This document shows, one piece after another, positions 24,913 through 35,193 of a stretch of DNA of 64,000 nucleotides; positions within the stretch are counted from its first letter, which is position 1; every line of letters starts with the position of its first letter. Position numbers and translations under genes: made by a program. The stretch spans positions 1-64,000 of the forward strand of contig JAGKQI010000026.1 of assembly GCA_018806915.1 (NCBI GenBank). The letters run 5' to 3'. The notes beneath the pieces were generated by a model, which saw nothing but the letters and a program-made list of their open reading frames with translations, ran no database searches and was not told where the DNA came from. This stretch comes from Phytophthora colocasiae (taxonomy: Eukaryota; Oomycota; Peronosporomycetes; Peronosporales; Peronosporaceae).

Positions 24913-25916
24913 ATGTCCCAGCCTGACGTCGAGCCCACGCTTTTCCCCAACGCGGAGACGCTTGTCAAAGTCTCTGAGTACACGGCAAGGATCAGACAAG
25001 TGCGCGCCAGTGCATCGCGTAGCCGTCTTGCCAACCAGGTCGAGGAAACATCTGAGGCTGACGCTTGTGATCAAGGCGAAAACACAGAAGACGAATTAGA
25101 CGCCGAAGACGATCAAGAAGAGCATAACGAACAAGAAGAGAGTCCGAAGCTTGAGGATCAGCTTCTTCAGCGCGTTCACAGCTGTCGTGTTGCAAACATC
25201 CGCAAGATGTCAGACGAGATCGCCACGAAGAAGACTAGAGCTAACGTCACGGGGAAGAAGCGCGCCCACCGGTCTGCTTTCGGTGATTTTATCTGGCGTG
25301 ACGAACTCGAGCGTGTCTACCTTGACAAGAATGGCAACCTTCCATTGTTCTGTCCCGCTCCAACTGCGCTCTCAGATGAGGGAATTGACCGGCTGCGCAT
25401 GACCGTTCGCGACACGCTGCGTACAAGCGGGATCAGAACATTTGAGATATCGAACGAGGCGGAGAAGGTGGTCCTGGTTGACGAGGTTATGCAGGCTGTT
25501 GTTCGCGAGTGCGACGCTGCCGACAACGTAGAGCTGCGACGGGAGGTATCTTTCAAGTCTGAGGTTCTCAACTCATTCGGTCGCGTTGATCGCCTTGTAA
25601 CCAAGAGAGGCCACAAGATCATGGTGATTGAGTGTAAAAAAGACAACTTTGACAAGGGTACCGCGCAGATGGTCATTGGAACGGAGGCCATGCTGATCGA
25701 AAACCTCGAGAGAGATCCAAGCTTCCAGAGCCAGTCTACGGTATCGTGTCTAACTTCTTGGCTTGGCACTTTATGGAATTAACCGTTCGCGGGGCAAGGT
25801 TCCACAAGGTGCATATTAATGAAGAAGATGTCGATGGAGGGCTTCGTCGTGTTACTGGATCGCTGCTGTCAATACTTAGTGGTCTTCCGACTGAAGCGGC
25901 ACAAAAGTACATATAG
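24913..25916 (+). pseudogene. Gene A: PD-(D/E)XK nuclease-like protein, best copy (unit 7)
   Basis: Open for 289 codons. A single missing A near 25,726 shifts the end, and the normal frame then runs to TAG at 25914-25916, so the unbroken gene would be ~334 codons. N-terminal ~75 residues are acidic and low in complexity, with no signal peptide and no Crinkler LFLAK motif. A globular part follows. Residues 210-255 fit the restriction-endonuclease-like fold: E217, D226 (in GRVDR), E240-x-K242 (in VIECKK) and Q252 (in GTAQ), then YGIVSNFLAWHF. This order matches the nuclease domain of CR (Crinkler/RHS-type) proteins of oomycetes, fungi and trypanosomes. The role here is inferred: a DNA nuclease of a mobile or viral element, or an effector-type nuclease. 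Lies ~240 bp after D on the same strand and converges on B. Confidence 0.7.
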
Positions 25917-25946
25917 TAACCACTAGACTACGTAAATAAAACACCG
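25917..25946 (+). terminator. Gap between convergent A and B with AATAAA
   Basis: Only 30 bp separate the stop codons of A and B. The gap holds AATAAA at 25935-25940, a possible poly(A) signal for A. The same arrangement occurs in units 3-11. Such tight convergence is more typical of viral or mobile DNA than of host genes. Confidence 0.35.
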
Positions 25947-27150
25947 CTAGTTGCTTGCCGCCTTCTCGCTCTCGTCGAACTCTCGCAGCGCGCGTTTTAT
26001 CGCGTTGTAGAATGTTGGGATTGACCCAGGCGCGCGCTTGAGCATCCCAGCGAGAATATCGCGGCTGCTCTCCTTGTCGAGCATATTCGTCCCGAATGCA
26101 ATGTCGAAGATCTCAGCCAGAGGTCTGCAGGGACGTTTGGCCACCTTGGGATGTCCGCGTTGTCTCTGACGCGTTTGCGGTAGTTTTCGATCTCTGCCTC
26201 GCCGAGTTGTTTCTTAGGGTTCTTCAGCATCGCCAACCACTCGCGGAGCTTAGTCTTGCCGATCACCTGTTGGTTCTTCCACAAAAGATCGTCGGTCAAA
26301 GTCCACGAATACTCGGGCTTGTGCTGGTTTGACCGCTTCGACCGCTTCGACCGCTTTGTCGGTGGCGAACCTTGCGCTGTGCTGCGGCGCCTCTTCCGAT
26401 TGTTGCCCTCTGCGACGGCGTCCCTGCGTTCGCTGCCGTGCTCACGAGTCTCGGTGTCCTCAGTGCCGGCGTCCCCGCGTTCGCTGCCGTCAGCGTGCTC
26501 GTGCTCACGAGTCTCGGTGTCCTCTGCGCCGGCGTCCCTGCGTTCGCTGCCCTCGAACGATACGTCGTCACTGTCGCTCGAGTCGTCCGCGCTGACTTGA
26601 CGAAGACGCCGTCGAACTGGCTTGTCGGCTAGCTTCAGCTTGTCTTCAGCTTCTTTGAGTTGTTCACGAAGACGATTGCGATGACTTTCTCGTACAGGCA
26701 TTATGTACTTGAAAGTAGCTCTGGGGCTGTTCGGATAGCAGCGGTTTGGATCGAGATCCCACGAGTGTTCGTCCCACTTGATGCCGAGGTTGATGGCTTT
26801 ATCCTCAGCGACTGAGTCTAGCTGACGCGTCATTGACTCAAAGGTTTCGATCTCTTTCTCCAACGCCTTCCCATCGCCTTGAATATGGACCTGCACCAGC
26901 TCGTCGTACTCGTCTTGCTTGGTGAACTCGGAGCCGAACACAAGCTTACCGCGGTCGTCTTCGTCGCTCTCTGAGCCGGTTCCGCACATGAGGCTTTGCT
27001 TGAATACTTCGCCAAGCGCCTCGACCGCAATCTTCTTCCCCTTAGCCACAGCTTGAATCCAGGCCGGCTACAATGGCGATTCAGGTTTGTCATCTTCTCG
27101 CAGTTCTCGTATGAGATGTTCGACTCACGGAGCCGCTGTACGTACTCCCA
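25947..27150 (-). pseudogene. Gene B, unit 7
   Basis: Open for 350 codons (25997-27049). Lesions: a changed and shortened stretch near 26,110-26,116 shifts the C-terminus, and a nonsense TAG at 27068-27070 is shared with unit 6. Confidence 0.8.
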
Positions 27151-27277
27151 CAAGTTGGTCGAGGGGCCAATTGAAGAACTTGGCCACAGCGATGATCATT
27201 CGCAGATTGACGTACTTGATCACCGGCGAAAACGTCTCGGTGTAGTCGATCCCATACTTCTGCACAAATCCTTTCGC
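27151..27277 (-). mobile_element. 127-bp copia reverse transcriptase piece, unit 7 (type copy)
   Basis: Encodes, out of frame with C, the copia RT stretch from GFVQKYGIDYTETFSP to FFNWPLDQL. It matches the copia elements at ~51,735-51,861 and ~61,548-61,674 except for a few fixed substitutions (for example GATTG for GCGTG and GATCCC for GATGCC) that all array units share. Left boundary at the B codon for Trp (WEYVQRLR); right boundary at TTTCGC. It is too short to be functional and is a footprint of the event that formed the repeat unit. Confidence 0.9.
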
Positions 27278-27783
27278 TTGTACGACTTGGACACCAGACT
27301 TGATTTCCGGAGTTTACCAGAAGGTTGCTTGCCCGAAGAACTCTTAGGCGACTTGGAGTCTTGAGACTTCTTGTTCTTGGGATTCAGCTTGGAAGAGTCA
27401 TCAGACTTCTTGTTCTTGGGACTTGACGTGGAGGTGCCACCGGACTTCTGACTGCTTGACTTGGACCTGGATGCCTCGTGCACACTGCCCCGCTTGGATT
27501 TCTTGGTGGGGATTATCGGACCCGAGTCATCAGAATCGCTGGACTCGTAGTCTCGTGGACGCTTGTTACCGGCATGCGAATGACCATCAGACTCATCGTC
27601 GTCAGAGTCATCGCTGCTGCCGCTCGACTTTTCGTCGTCAGCCTCACTGTCGCTGGATGCAGATTCTTGTTCACCAGACTCCTTGAAGTCCGGGTCCTTC
27701 TGAGGGTCATCCTCTGTGGACTCAGGTTCGCTGATGGGATACGGGACGTGAGCATCCAGTGCCTCCCAGACCGGTGGCTCCAC
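27278..27783 (-). CDS. Gene C, unit 7: Ser/Asp/Lys-rich protein (open, truncated)
   Basis: Open from a GTG at 27783. The frame is open a further ~10 codons upstream but has no ATG. It runs to the copia piece and stops out of frame inside it at 27220 (187 codons). Same content as the unit 9 copy. Confidence 0.6.
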
Positions 27784-27798
27784 ATCGTTCTTCTGAAG

Positions 27799-28341
27799 AT
27801 TGATCGGCTGCAGTCGTTCTCAGGGACGATCAGTCCAGGCATTGTCAACCCCAAGAGAGTGACTCTCATTCCGATGCTCATTGGGGATCCAGGGAACGGT
27901 GCAACAGCTGGCTCAGGCACTCTAGTCAACTTGTCAACCGCTCCTGAGGTTTCTGTGACAACGCATGAGCCGTCAGGGACGGGGCCATTCGCAGCGCTCA
28001 GCGGCCTGCAAATCATAGTCGGCGGAGTCCCGATGTGGCAATCTAGGCTCCAGATGGACTGGGAGAGCTTCCAGTGCGAAGTAGTTCAAATGGGTGTAGA
28101 CGGAGGGTTGAATCCAGAGCAGGGCAGTGGTTTACTCAACCAGCGGCTATGGAACTCGATGTATCGTTACTACACCTGCGATATTAGCCGTCGCTTCACG
28201 AGCGAAGACGGTGCCTCGAAGTCGGTGATCGTTCAGTGTACCAACCAAACATATGCTAAAATGCGCGTGATAGCCCATATCTGGTATGAACGAGAGATTT
28301 CAGTGGACACAGGCATGGGCCAAATCCGCCAGGGCAACTGA
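27799..28341 (+). CDS. Gene D: C-terminal part of a double-jelly-roll capsid-like protein (unit 7, open)
   Basis: 180 codons from the start of homology to the TGA at 28339-28341. The open frame extends upstream to 27478, but that part is antisense to C and is not counted. No ATG at the start; the first Met is 26 codons in, so the gene is 5'-truncated. What I see: a beta-rich, Gly/Thr-rich segment, then LQIIVGGVPMW (VGG at residues 74-76), an acidic-aromatic WESFQCEV segment, a GLLNQRLWN turn, YRYYTCDISRR (from residue 122), an SKS-V-V segment with an Asn, and WYEREISVDTG near the end (W162). This order resembles the C-terminal jelly-roll of major capsid proteins of Polinton-like viruses and virophage relatives. 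That assignment comes from motif memory, not from a search. Confidence 0.55.
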   Translation: MDRLQSFSGTISPGIVNPKRVTLIPMLIGDPGNGATAGSGTLVNLSTAPEVSVTTHEPSGTGPFAALSGLQIIVGGVPMWQSRLQMDWESFQCEVVQMGVDGGLNPEQGSGLLNQRLWNSMYRYYTCDISRRFTSEDGASKSVIVQCTNQTYAKMRVIAHIWYEREISVDTGMGQIRQGN

Positions 28342-28582
28342 GCAAAAAAGCAAATATTTTATAACAATTTGTTTGGCTGTTTCTCTGCGCATTTCTTCGA
28401 CAAATTATCTAACATATTCCCGTTTTGCTAACCGTCGTAAAGTTACATAACAGCTACATGTAATGTGTAATTACGTTCGCAATTTTTTTTAATCGTATTC
28501 AATTCAACGCAATTCTTTTAGCAGTTTTCTTTTACGCTGGACACGTGCTACAATAACATCGACAGCTTAACTGCCACGCGCC

Positions 28583-29583
28583 ATGTCCCAGCCTGACGTC
28601 GAGCCCACGCTTTTCCCCAACGCGGAGACGCTTGTCAAAGTCTCTGAGTACACGGCAAGGATCAGACAAGTGCGCGCCAGTGCATCGCGTAGCCGTCTTG
28701 CCAACCAGGTCGAGGAAACATCTGAGGCTGACGCTTGTGATCAAGGCGAAAACACAGAAGACGAATTAGACGCCGAAGACGATCAAGAAGAGCATAACGA
28801 ACAAGAAGAGAGTCCGAAGCGAGGATCAGCTTCTTCAGCGCGTTCACAGCTGTCGTGTTGCAAACATCCGCAAGATGTCAGACGAGATCGCCACGAAGAA
28901 GACTAGAGCTAACGTCACGGGAAGAAGCGCGCCCACCGGTCTGCTTTCGGTGATTTTATCTGGCGTGACTAACTCGAGCGTGTCTACCTTGACAAGAATG
29001 GCAACCTTCCATTGTTCTGTCCCGCTCCAACTGCGCTCTCAGATGAGGGAATTGACCGGCTGCGCATGACCGTTCGCGACACGCTGCGTACAAGCGGGAT
29101 CAGAACATTTGAGATATCGAACGAGGCGGAGAAGGTGGTCCTGGTTGACGAGGTTATGCAGGCTGTTGTTCGCGAGTGCGACGCTGCCGACAACGTAGAG
29201 CTGCGACGGGAGGTATCTTTCAAGTCTGAGGTTCTCAACTCATTCGGTCGCGTTGATCGCCTTGTAACCAGAGAGGCCACAAGATCATGGTGATTGAGTG
29301 TAAAAAAGACAACTTTGACAAGGGTACCGCGCAGATGGTCATTGGAACGGAGGCCATGCTGATCGAAAACCTCGAGAGAGATCCAAGCTTCCAAGAGCCA
29401 GTCTACGGTATCGTGTCTAACTTCTTGGCTTGGCACTTTATGGAATTAACCGTTCGCGGGGCAAGGTTCCACAAGGTGCATATTAATGAAGAAGATGTCG
29501 ATGGAGGGCTTCGTCGTGTTACTGGATCGCTGCTGTCAATACTTAGTGGTCTTCCGACTGAAGCGGCACAAAAGTACATATAG
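28583..29583 (+). pseudogene. Gene A (nuclease-like), unit 8
   Basis: Open for 82 codons in the correct frame, then a 2-bp loss near 28,820 (shared with unit 5), a missing G near 28,921 and a missing A near 29,269. The last 98 codons (29287-29583), including E-x-K, Gln and the conserved tail, are open. No TGA at the unit 6 position and the 10-bp segment is present. Confidence 0.85.
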
Positions 29584-29613
29584 TAACCACTAGACTACGT
29601 AAATAAAACACCG

Positions 29614-30818
29614 CTAGTTGCTTGCCGCCTTCTCGCTCTCGTCGAACTCTCGCAGCGCGTTTTTATCGCGTTGTAGAATGTTGGGATTGACCCAGGCGCG
29701 CGCTTGAGCATCCCAGCGAGAATATCGCGGCTGCTCTCCTTGTCGAGCATATTCGTCCCGAATGCAATGTCGAAGAACTCCAGCCAGAGGTCTGCAGGGA
29801 CGTTTGGCCACCTTGGGATGTCCGCGTTGTCTCTGACGCGTTTGCGGTAGTTTTCGATCTCTGCCTCGCCGAGTTGTTTCTTAGGGTTCTTCAGCATCGC
29901 CAACCACTCGCGGAGCTTAGTCTTGCCGATCACCTGTTGGTTCTTCCACAAAAGATCGTCGGTCAAAGTCCACGAATACTCGGGCTTGTGCTGGTTTGAC
30001 CGCTTCGACCGCTTCGACCGCTTTGTCGGTGGCGAACCTTGCGCTGTGCTGCGGCGCCTCTTCCGATTGTTGCCCTCTGCGACGGCGTCCCTGCGTTCGC
30101 TGCCGTGCTCACGAGTCTCGGTGTCCTCAGTGTCGGCGTCCCCGCGTTCGCTGCCGTCAGCGTGCTCGTGCTCACGAGTCTCGGTGTCTTCTGCGCCGGC
30201 GTCCCTGCGTTCGCTGCCCTCGAACGATACGTCGTCACTGTCGCTCGAGTCGTCCGCGCTGACTTGACGAAGACGCCGTCGAACTGGCTTGTCGGCTAGC
30301 TTCAGCTTGTCTTCAGCTTCTTTGAGTTGTTCACGAAGACGATTGCGATGACTTTCTCGTACAGGCATTATGTACTTGAAAGTAGCTCTGGGGCTGTTCG
30401 GATAGCAGCGGTTTGGATCGAGATCCCACGAGTGTTCGTCCCACTTGATGCCGAGGTTGATGGCTTTATCCTCAGCGACTGAGTCTAGCTGACGCGTCAT
30501 TGACTCAAAGGTTTCGATCTCTTCCTCCAACGCCTTCCCATCGCCTTGAATATGGACCTGCACCAGCTCGTCGTACTCGTCTTGCTTGGTGAACTCGGAG
30601 CCGAACACAAGCTTACCGCGGTCGTCTTCGTCGCTCTCTGAGCCGGTTCCGCACATGAGGCTTTGCTTGAATACTTCGCCAAGCGCCTCGACCGCAATCT
30701 TCTTCCCCTTAGCCACAGCTTGAATCCAGGCCGGCAACAATGGCGATTCAGGTTTGTCATCTTCTCGCAGTTCTCGTATGAGATGTTCGACTCCACGGAG
30801 CCGCTGTACGTACTCCCA
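29614..30818 (-). pseudogene. Gene B: acidic/basic low-complexity protein, longest copy (unit 8)
   Basis: Open for ~400 codons from WEYVQRLR next to the copia piece to near the end. A changed run at ~29,657 shifts only the last ~15 residues. Not recognised. Visible parts, by residue in this frame: 1-50 helical with PAWIQAVAKGKK; 55-110 acidic with GSESDEDDRG; 118-185 a compact, best-conserved block with LGIKWDEHSWDLDPNRCYP and a helical RLREQLKEAEDKLKLAD; 190-250 three degenerate ~20-residue acidic repeats of the GSERxDAxxEDTETREH type; 252-275 a strongly basic NRKRRR...KRSKRSKRS nuclear-localisation-like block; then a ~125-residue helical C-terminal domain with LLWKNQQVIGKTKLREWL and NVPADLWLEFFDIAFGTN. 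There is no start codon at the copia edge, so the 5' end is missing. A nuclear DNA- or chromatin-binding role is possible but is inference only. Confidence 0.65.
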
Positions 30819-30945
30819 CAAGTTGGTCGAGGGGCCAATTGAAGAACTTGGCCACAGCGATGATCATTCGCAGATTGACGTACTTGATCACCGGCGAAAA
30901 CGTCTCGGTGTAGTCGATCCCATACTTCTGCACAAATCCTTTCGC
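30819..30945 (-). mobile_element. Copia RT piece, unit 8
   Basis: Intact 127-bp piece, array-type substitutions. Confidence 0.9.
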
Positions 30946-31451
30946 TTGTACGACTTGGACACCAGACTTGATTTCCGGAGTTTACCAGAAGGTTGCTTGC
31001 CCGAAGAACTCTTAGGCGACTTGGAGTCTTGAGACTTCTTGTTCTTGGGATTCAGCTTGGAAGAGTCATCAGACTTCTTGTTCTTGGGACTTGACGTGGA
31101 GGTGCCACCGGACTTCTGACTGCTTGACTTGGACCTGGATGCCTCGTGCACACTGCCCCGCTTGGATTTCTTGGTGGGGATTTTCGGACCCGAGTCATCA
31201 GAATCGCTGGACTCGTAGTCTCGTGGACGCTTGTTACCGGCATGCGAATGACCATCAGACTCATCGTCGTCAGAGTCATCGCTGCTGCCGCTCGACTTTT
31301 CGTCGTCAGCCTCACTGTCGCTGGATGCAGATTCTTGTTCACCAGACTCCTTGAAGTCCGGGTCCTTCTGAGGGTCATCCTCTGTGGACTCAGGTTCGCT
31401 GATGGGATACGGGACGTGAGCATCCAGTGCCTCCCAGACCGGTGGCTCCAC
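30946..31451 (-). CDS. Gene C, unit 8 (open)
   Basis: Open for 187 codons from a GTG, running out of frame into the copia piece. Has Gly-Pro-Lys-Ile instead of Gly-Pro-Ile-Ile. A 28-bp duplication sits just upstream of it (31,448-31,500). Confidence 0.6.
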
Positions 31452-31500
31452 ATCGTTCTTCTGAAGATTGATAGCTCCACAACGTTCTTCTGAAGATTGA
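31448..31500. repeat. 28-bp local duplication at the C/D border, unit 8
   Basis: The stretch GCTCCACAWCGTTCTTCTGA and its following bases occur twice in tandem with two mismatches. Unit 9 has the same duplication, so one unit derives from the other or both from a common parent. Confidence 0.9.
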
Positions 31501-32038
31501 TCGGCTGCAGTCGTTCTCAGGGACGATCAGTCCAGGCATTGTCAACCCCAAGAGAGTGACTCTCATTCCGATGCTCATTGGGGATCCAGGGAACGGTGCA
31601 ACAGCTGGCTCAGGCACTCTAATCAACTTGTCAACCGCTCCTGAGGTTTCTGTGACAACGCATGAGCCGTCAGGGACGGGGCCATTCGCAGCGCTCAGCG
31701 GCCTGCAAATCATAGTCGGCGGAGTCCCGATGTGGCAATCTAGGCTCCAGATGGACTGGGAGAGCTTCCAGTGCGAAGTAGTTCAAATGGGTGTAGACGG
31801 AGGTTGAATCCAGAGCAGGGCAGTGGTTTTACTCAACCAGCGGCTATGGAACTCGATGTATCGTTACTACACCTGCGATATTAGCCGTCGCTTCACGAGC
31901 GAAGACGGTGCCTCGAAGTCGGTGATCGTTCAGTGTACCAACCAAACATATGCTAAAATGCGCGTGATAGCCCATATCTGGTATGAACGAGAGATTTCAG
32001 TGGACACAGGCATGGACCAAATCCGCCAGGGCATCTGA
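31496..32038 (+). pseudogene. Gene D (capsid-like), unit 8 (two compensating shifts)
   Basis: A missing G near 31,802 and an extra T near 31,829 leave ~9 codons out of frame. The total length is normal and the ends are in frame. A Gly-to-Asp change lies near the C-terminus (GMDQIRQ). Confidence 0.75.
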
Positions 32039-32280
32039 GCAAAAAAGCAAATATTTTATAACAATTTGTTTGGCTGTTTCTCTGCGCATTTCTTCGACAA
32101 ATTATCTAACATATTCCCGTTTTGCTAACCGTCGTAAAGTTACATAACAGCTACATGTAATGTGTAATTACGTTCGCAATTTTTTTTGAATCGTATTCAA
32201 TTCAACGCAATTCTTTTAGCAGTTTTCTTTTACGCTGGACACGTGCTACAATAACATCGACAGCTTAACTGCCACGCGCC

Positions 32281-33280
32281 ATGTCCCAGCCTGACGTCGA
32301 GCCCACGCTTTTCCCCAACGCGGAGACGCTTGTCAAAGTCTCTGAGTACACGGCAAGGATCAGACAAGTGCGCGCCAGTGCATCGCGTAGCCGTCTTGCC
32401 AACCAGGTCGAGGAAACATCTGAGGCTGGCGCTTGTGATCAAGGCGAAAACACAGAAGACGAATTAGACGCCGAAGACGATCAAGAAGAGCATAACGAAC
32501 AAGAAGAGTCCGAAGCTTGAGGATCAGCTTCTTCAGCGCGTTCACAGCTGTCGTGTTGCAAACATCCGCAAGATGTCAGACGAGATCGCCACGAAGAAGA
32601 CTAGAGCTAACGTCACGGGGAAGAAGCGCGCCCACCGGTCTGCATTCGGTGATTTTATCTGGCGTGACGAACTCGAGCGTGTCTACCTTGACAAGAATGG
32701 CAACCTTCCATTGTTCTGTCCCGCTCCAACTGCGCTCTCAGATGAGGGAATTGACCGGCTGCGCATGACCGTTCGCGACACGCTGCGTACAAGCGGGATC
32801 AGAACATTTGAGATATCGAACGAGGCGGAGAAGGTGGTCCTGGTTGACGAGGTTATGCAGGCTGTTGTTCGCGAGTGCGACGCTGCCGACAACGTAGAGC
32901 TGCGACGGGAGGTATCTTTCAAGTCTGAGGTTCTCAACTGATTCGGTCGCGTTGATCGCCTTGTAACCAAGAGAGGCCACAAGATCATGGTGATTGAGTG
33001 TAAAAGACAACTTTGACAAAGGGTACCGCGCAGATGGTCATTGGAACGGAGGCCATGCTAATCGAAAACCTCGAGAGATCCAAGCTTCCAAGAGCCAGTC
33101 TACGGTATCGTGTCTAACTTCTTGGCTTGGCACTTTATGGAATTAACCGTTCGCGGGGCAAGGTTCCACAAGGTGCATATTAATGAAGAAGATGTCGATG
33201 GAGGGCTTCGTCGTGTTACTGGATCGCTGCTGTCAATACTTAGTGGTCTTCCGACTGAAGCGGCACAAAAGTACATATAG
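32281..33280 (+). pseudogene. Gene A (nuclease-like), unit 9
   Basis: A 2-bp loss near 32,506 ends the first frame after 79 codons. A second frame (32573-32941, 122 codons) covers the middle up to the TGA at ~32,939 shared with units 6, 10 and 11. More losses near 33,004. The 10-bp segment is present. Confidence 0.85.
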
Positions 33281-33310
33281 TAACCACTAGACTACGTAAA
33301 TAAAACACCG

Positions 33311-34511
33311 CTAGTTGCTTGCCGCCTTCTCGCTCTCGTCGAACTCTCGCAGCGCGCGTTTTATCGCGTTGTAGAATGTTGGGATTGACCCAGGCGCGCG
33401 CTTGAGCATCCAGCGAGAATATCGCGGCTGCTCTCCTTGTCGAGCATATTCGTCCCGAATGCAATGTCGAAGAACTCCAGCCAGAGGTCTGCAGGGACGT
33501 TTGGCCACCTTGGGATGTCCGCGTTGTCTCTGACGCGTTTGCGGTAGTTTTCGATCTCTGCCTCGCCGAGTTGTTTCTTAGGGTTCTTCAGCATCGCCAA
33601 CCACTCGCGGAGCTTAGTCTTGCCGATCACCTGTTGGTTCTTCCACAAAGATCGTCGGTCAAAGTCCACGAATACTCGGGCTTGTGCTGGTTTGACCGCT
33701 TCGACCGCTTCGACCGCTTTGTCGGTGGCGAACCTTGCGCTGTGCTGCGGCGCCTCTTCCGATTGTTGCCCTCTGCGACGGCGTCCCTGCGTTCGCTGCC
33801 GTGCTCACGAGTCTCGGTGTCCTCAGTGTCGGCGTCCCCGCGTTCGCTGCCGTCAGCGTGCTCGTGCTCACGAGTCTCGGTGTCCTCTGCGCCGGCGTCC
33901 CTGCGTTCGCTGCCCTCGAACGATACGTCGTCACTGTCGCTCGAGTCGTCCGCGCTGACGACGAAGACGCCGTCGAACTGGCTTGTCGGCTAGCTTCAGC
34001 TTGTCTTCAGCTTCTTTGAGTTGTTCACGAAGACGATTGCGATGACTTTCTCGTACAGGCATTATGTACTTGAAAGTAGCTCTGGGGCTGTTCGGATAGC
34101 AGCGGTTTGGATCGAGATCCCACGAGTGTTCGTCCCACTTGATGCCGAGGTTGATGGCTTTATCCTCAGCGACTGAGTCTAGCTGACGCGTCATTGACTC
34201 AAAGGTTTCGATCTCTTCCTCCAACGCCTTCCCATCGCCTTGAATATGGACCTGCACCAGCTCGTCGTACTCGTCTTGCTTGGTGAACTCGGAGCCGAAC
34301 ACAAGCTTACCGCGGTCGTCTTCGTCGCTCTCTGAGCCAGTTCCGCACATGAGGATTTGCTTGAATACTTCGCCAAGCGCCTCGACCGCAATCTTCTTCC
34401 CCTTAGCCACAGCTTGAATCCAGGCCGGCAACAATGGCGATTCAGGTTTGTCATCTTCTCGCAGTTCTCGTATGAGATGTTCGACTCACGGAGCCGCTGT
34501 ACGTACTCCCA
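33311..34511 (-). pseudogene. Gene B, unit 9
   Basis: Frameshifts near 33,410 and 33,649 and a 2-bp loss at 33,958 shared with unit 4. The N-terminal 167 codons are open (33931-34434). Confidence 0.8.
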
Positions 34512-34638
34512 CAAGTTGGTCGAGGGGCCAATTGAAGAACTTGGCCACAGCGATGATCATTCGCAGATTGACGTACTTGATCACCGGCGAAAACGTCTCG
34601 GTGTAGTCGATCCCATACTTCTGCACAAATCCTTTCGC
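34512..34638 (-). mobile_element. Copia RT piece, unit 9
   Basis: Intact 127-bp piece. Confidence 0.9.
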
Positions 34639-35144
34639 TTGTACGACTTGGACACCAGACTTGATTTCCGGAGTTTACCAGAAGGTTGCTTGCCCGAAGA
34701 ACTCTTAGGCGACTTGGAGTCTTGAGACTTCTTGTTCTTGGGATTCAGCTTGGAAGAGTCATCAGACTTCTTGTTCTTGGGACTTGACGTGGAGGTGCCA
34801 CCGGACTTCTGACTGCTTGACTTGGACCTGGATGCCTCGTGCACACTGCCCCGCTTGGATTTCTTGGTGGGGATTATCGGACCCGAGTCATCAGAATCGC
34901 TGGACTCGTAGTCTCGTGGACGCTTGTTACCGGCATGCGAATGACCATCAGACTCATCGTCGTCAGAGTCATCGCTGCTGCCGCTCGACTTTTCGTCGTC
35001 AGCCTCACTGTCGCTGGATGCAGATTCTTGTTCACCAGACTCCTTGAAGTCCGGGTCCTTCTGAGGGTCATCCTCTGTGGACTCAGGTTCGCTGATGGGA
35101 TACGGGACGTGAGCATCCAGTGCCTCCCAGACCGGTGGCTCCAC
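34639..35144 (-). CDS. Gene C: Ser/Asp/Lys-rich protein (unit 9, open)
   Basis: Open from the GTG at 35144 into the copia piece (34581). Composition, N to C: EPPVWEALDAHVPYPI with the highest complexity; an acidic PESTEDDPQKDPD stretch; a Ser-Asp-Glu tract (SSDSEADDEKSSGSSDDSDD); a basic KRPRDY and PTKKSKRG nuclear-localisation-like pair; then ~70 residues of Ser-Lys repeats (SPKNKKSDD, NPKNKKSQD, KSPKSSSGK). No ATG, and the C-terminus is cut by the copia piece, so both ends look incomplete. Divergent from D with ~45 bp between them. Function not recognised. The make-up suggests a disordered, phosphorylatable nuclear protein; that is inference. Confidence 0.6.
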
Positions 35145-35193
35145 ATCGTTCTTCTGAAGATTGATGGCTCCACATCGTTCTTCTGAAGATTGA
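35141..35193. repeat. 28-bp local duplication at the C/D border, unit 9
   Basis: Same duplication as in unit 8, here with the two copies nearly identical. It accounts for the ~30 extra bp of units 8 and 9. Confidence 0.9.

Noticed and set aside
24913..25150. Crinkler (CRN) effector with LFLAK N-terminus
   Set aside because: Searched the first 80 codons of A; no LFLAK, no signal peptide. Only the nuclease domain is CR-like.
27220..28341. B and C as one gene split by a copia insertion
   Set aside because: No target duplication or element ends flank the 127-bp piece, and in all clean units except unit 3 the C frame does not continue through it. A duplication boundary explains it better, though a split gene is not excluded.
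29923..30299. Overlapping + strand Ser/Arg/Cys-rich frames opposite gene B
   Set aside because: They are antisense to the acidic GSER/EDTETREH repeats of B and have no independent features.
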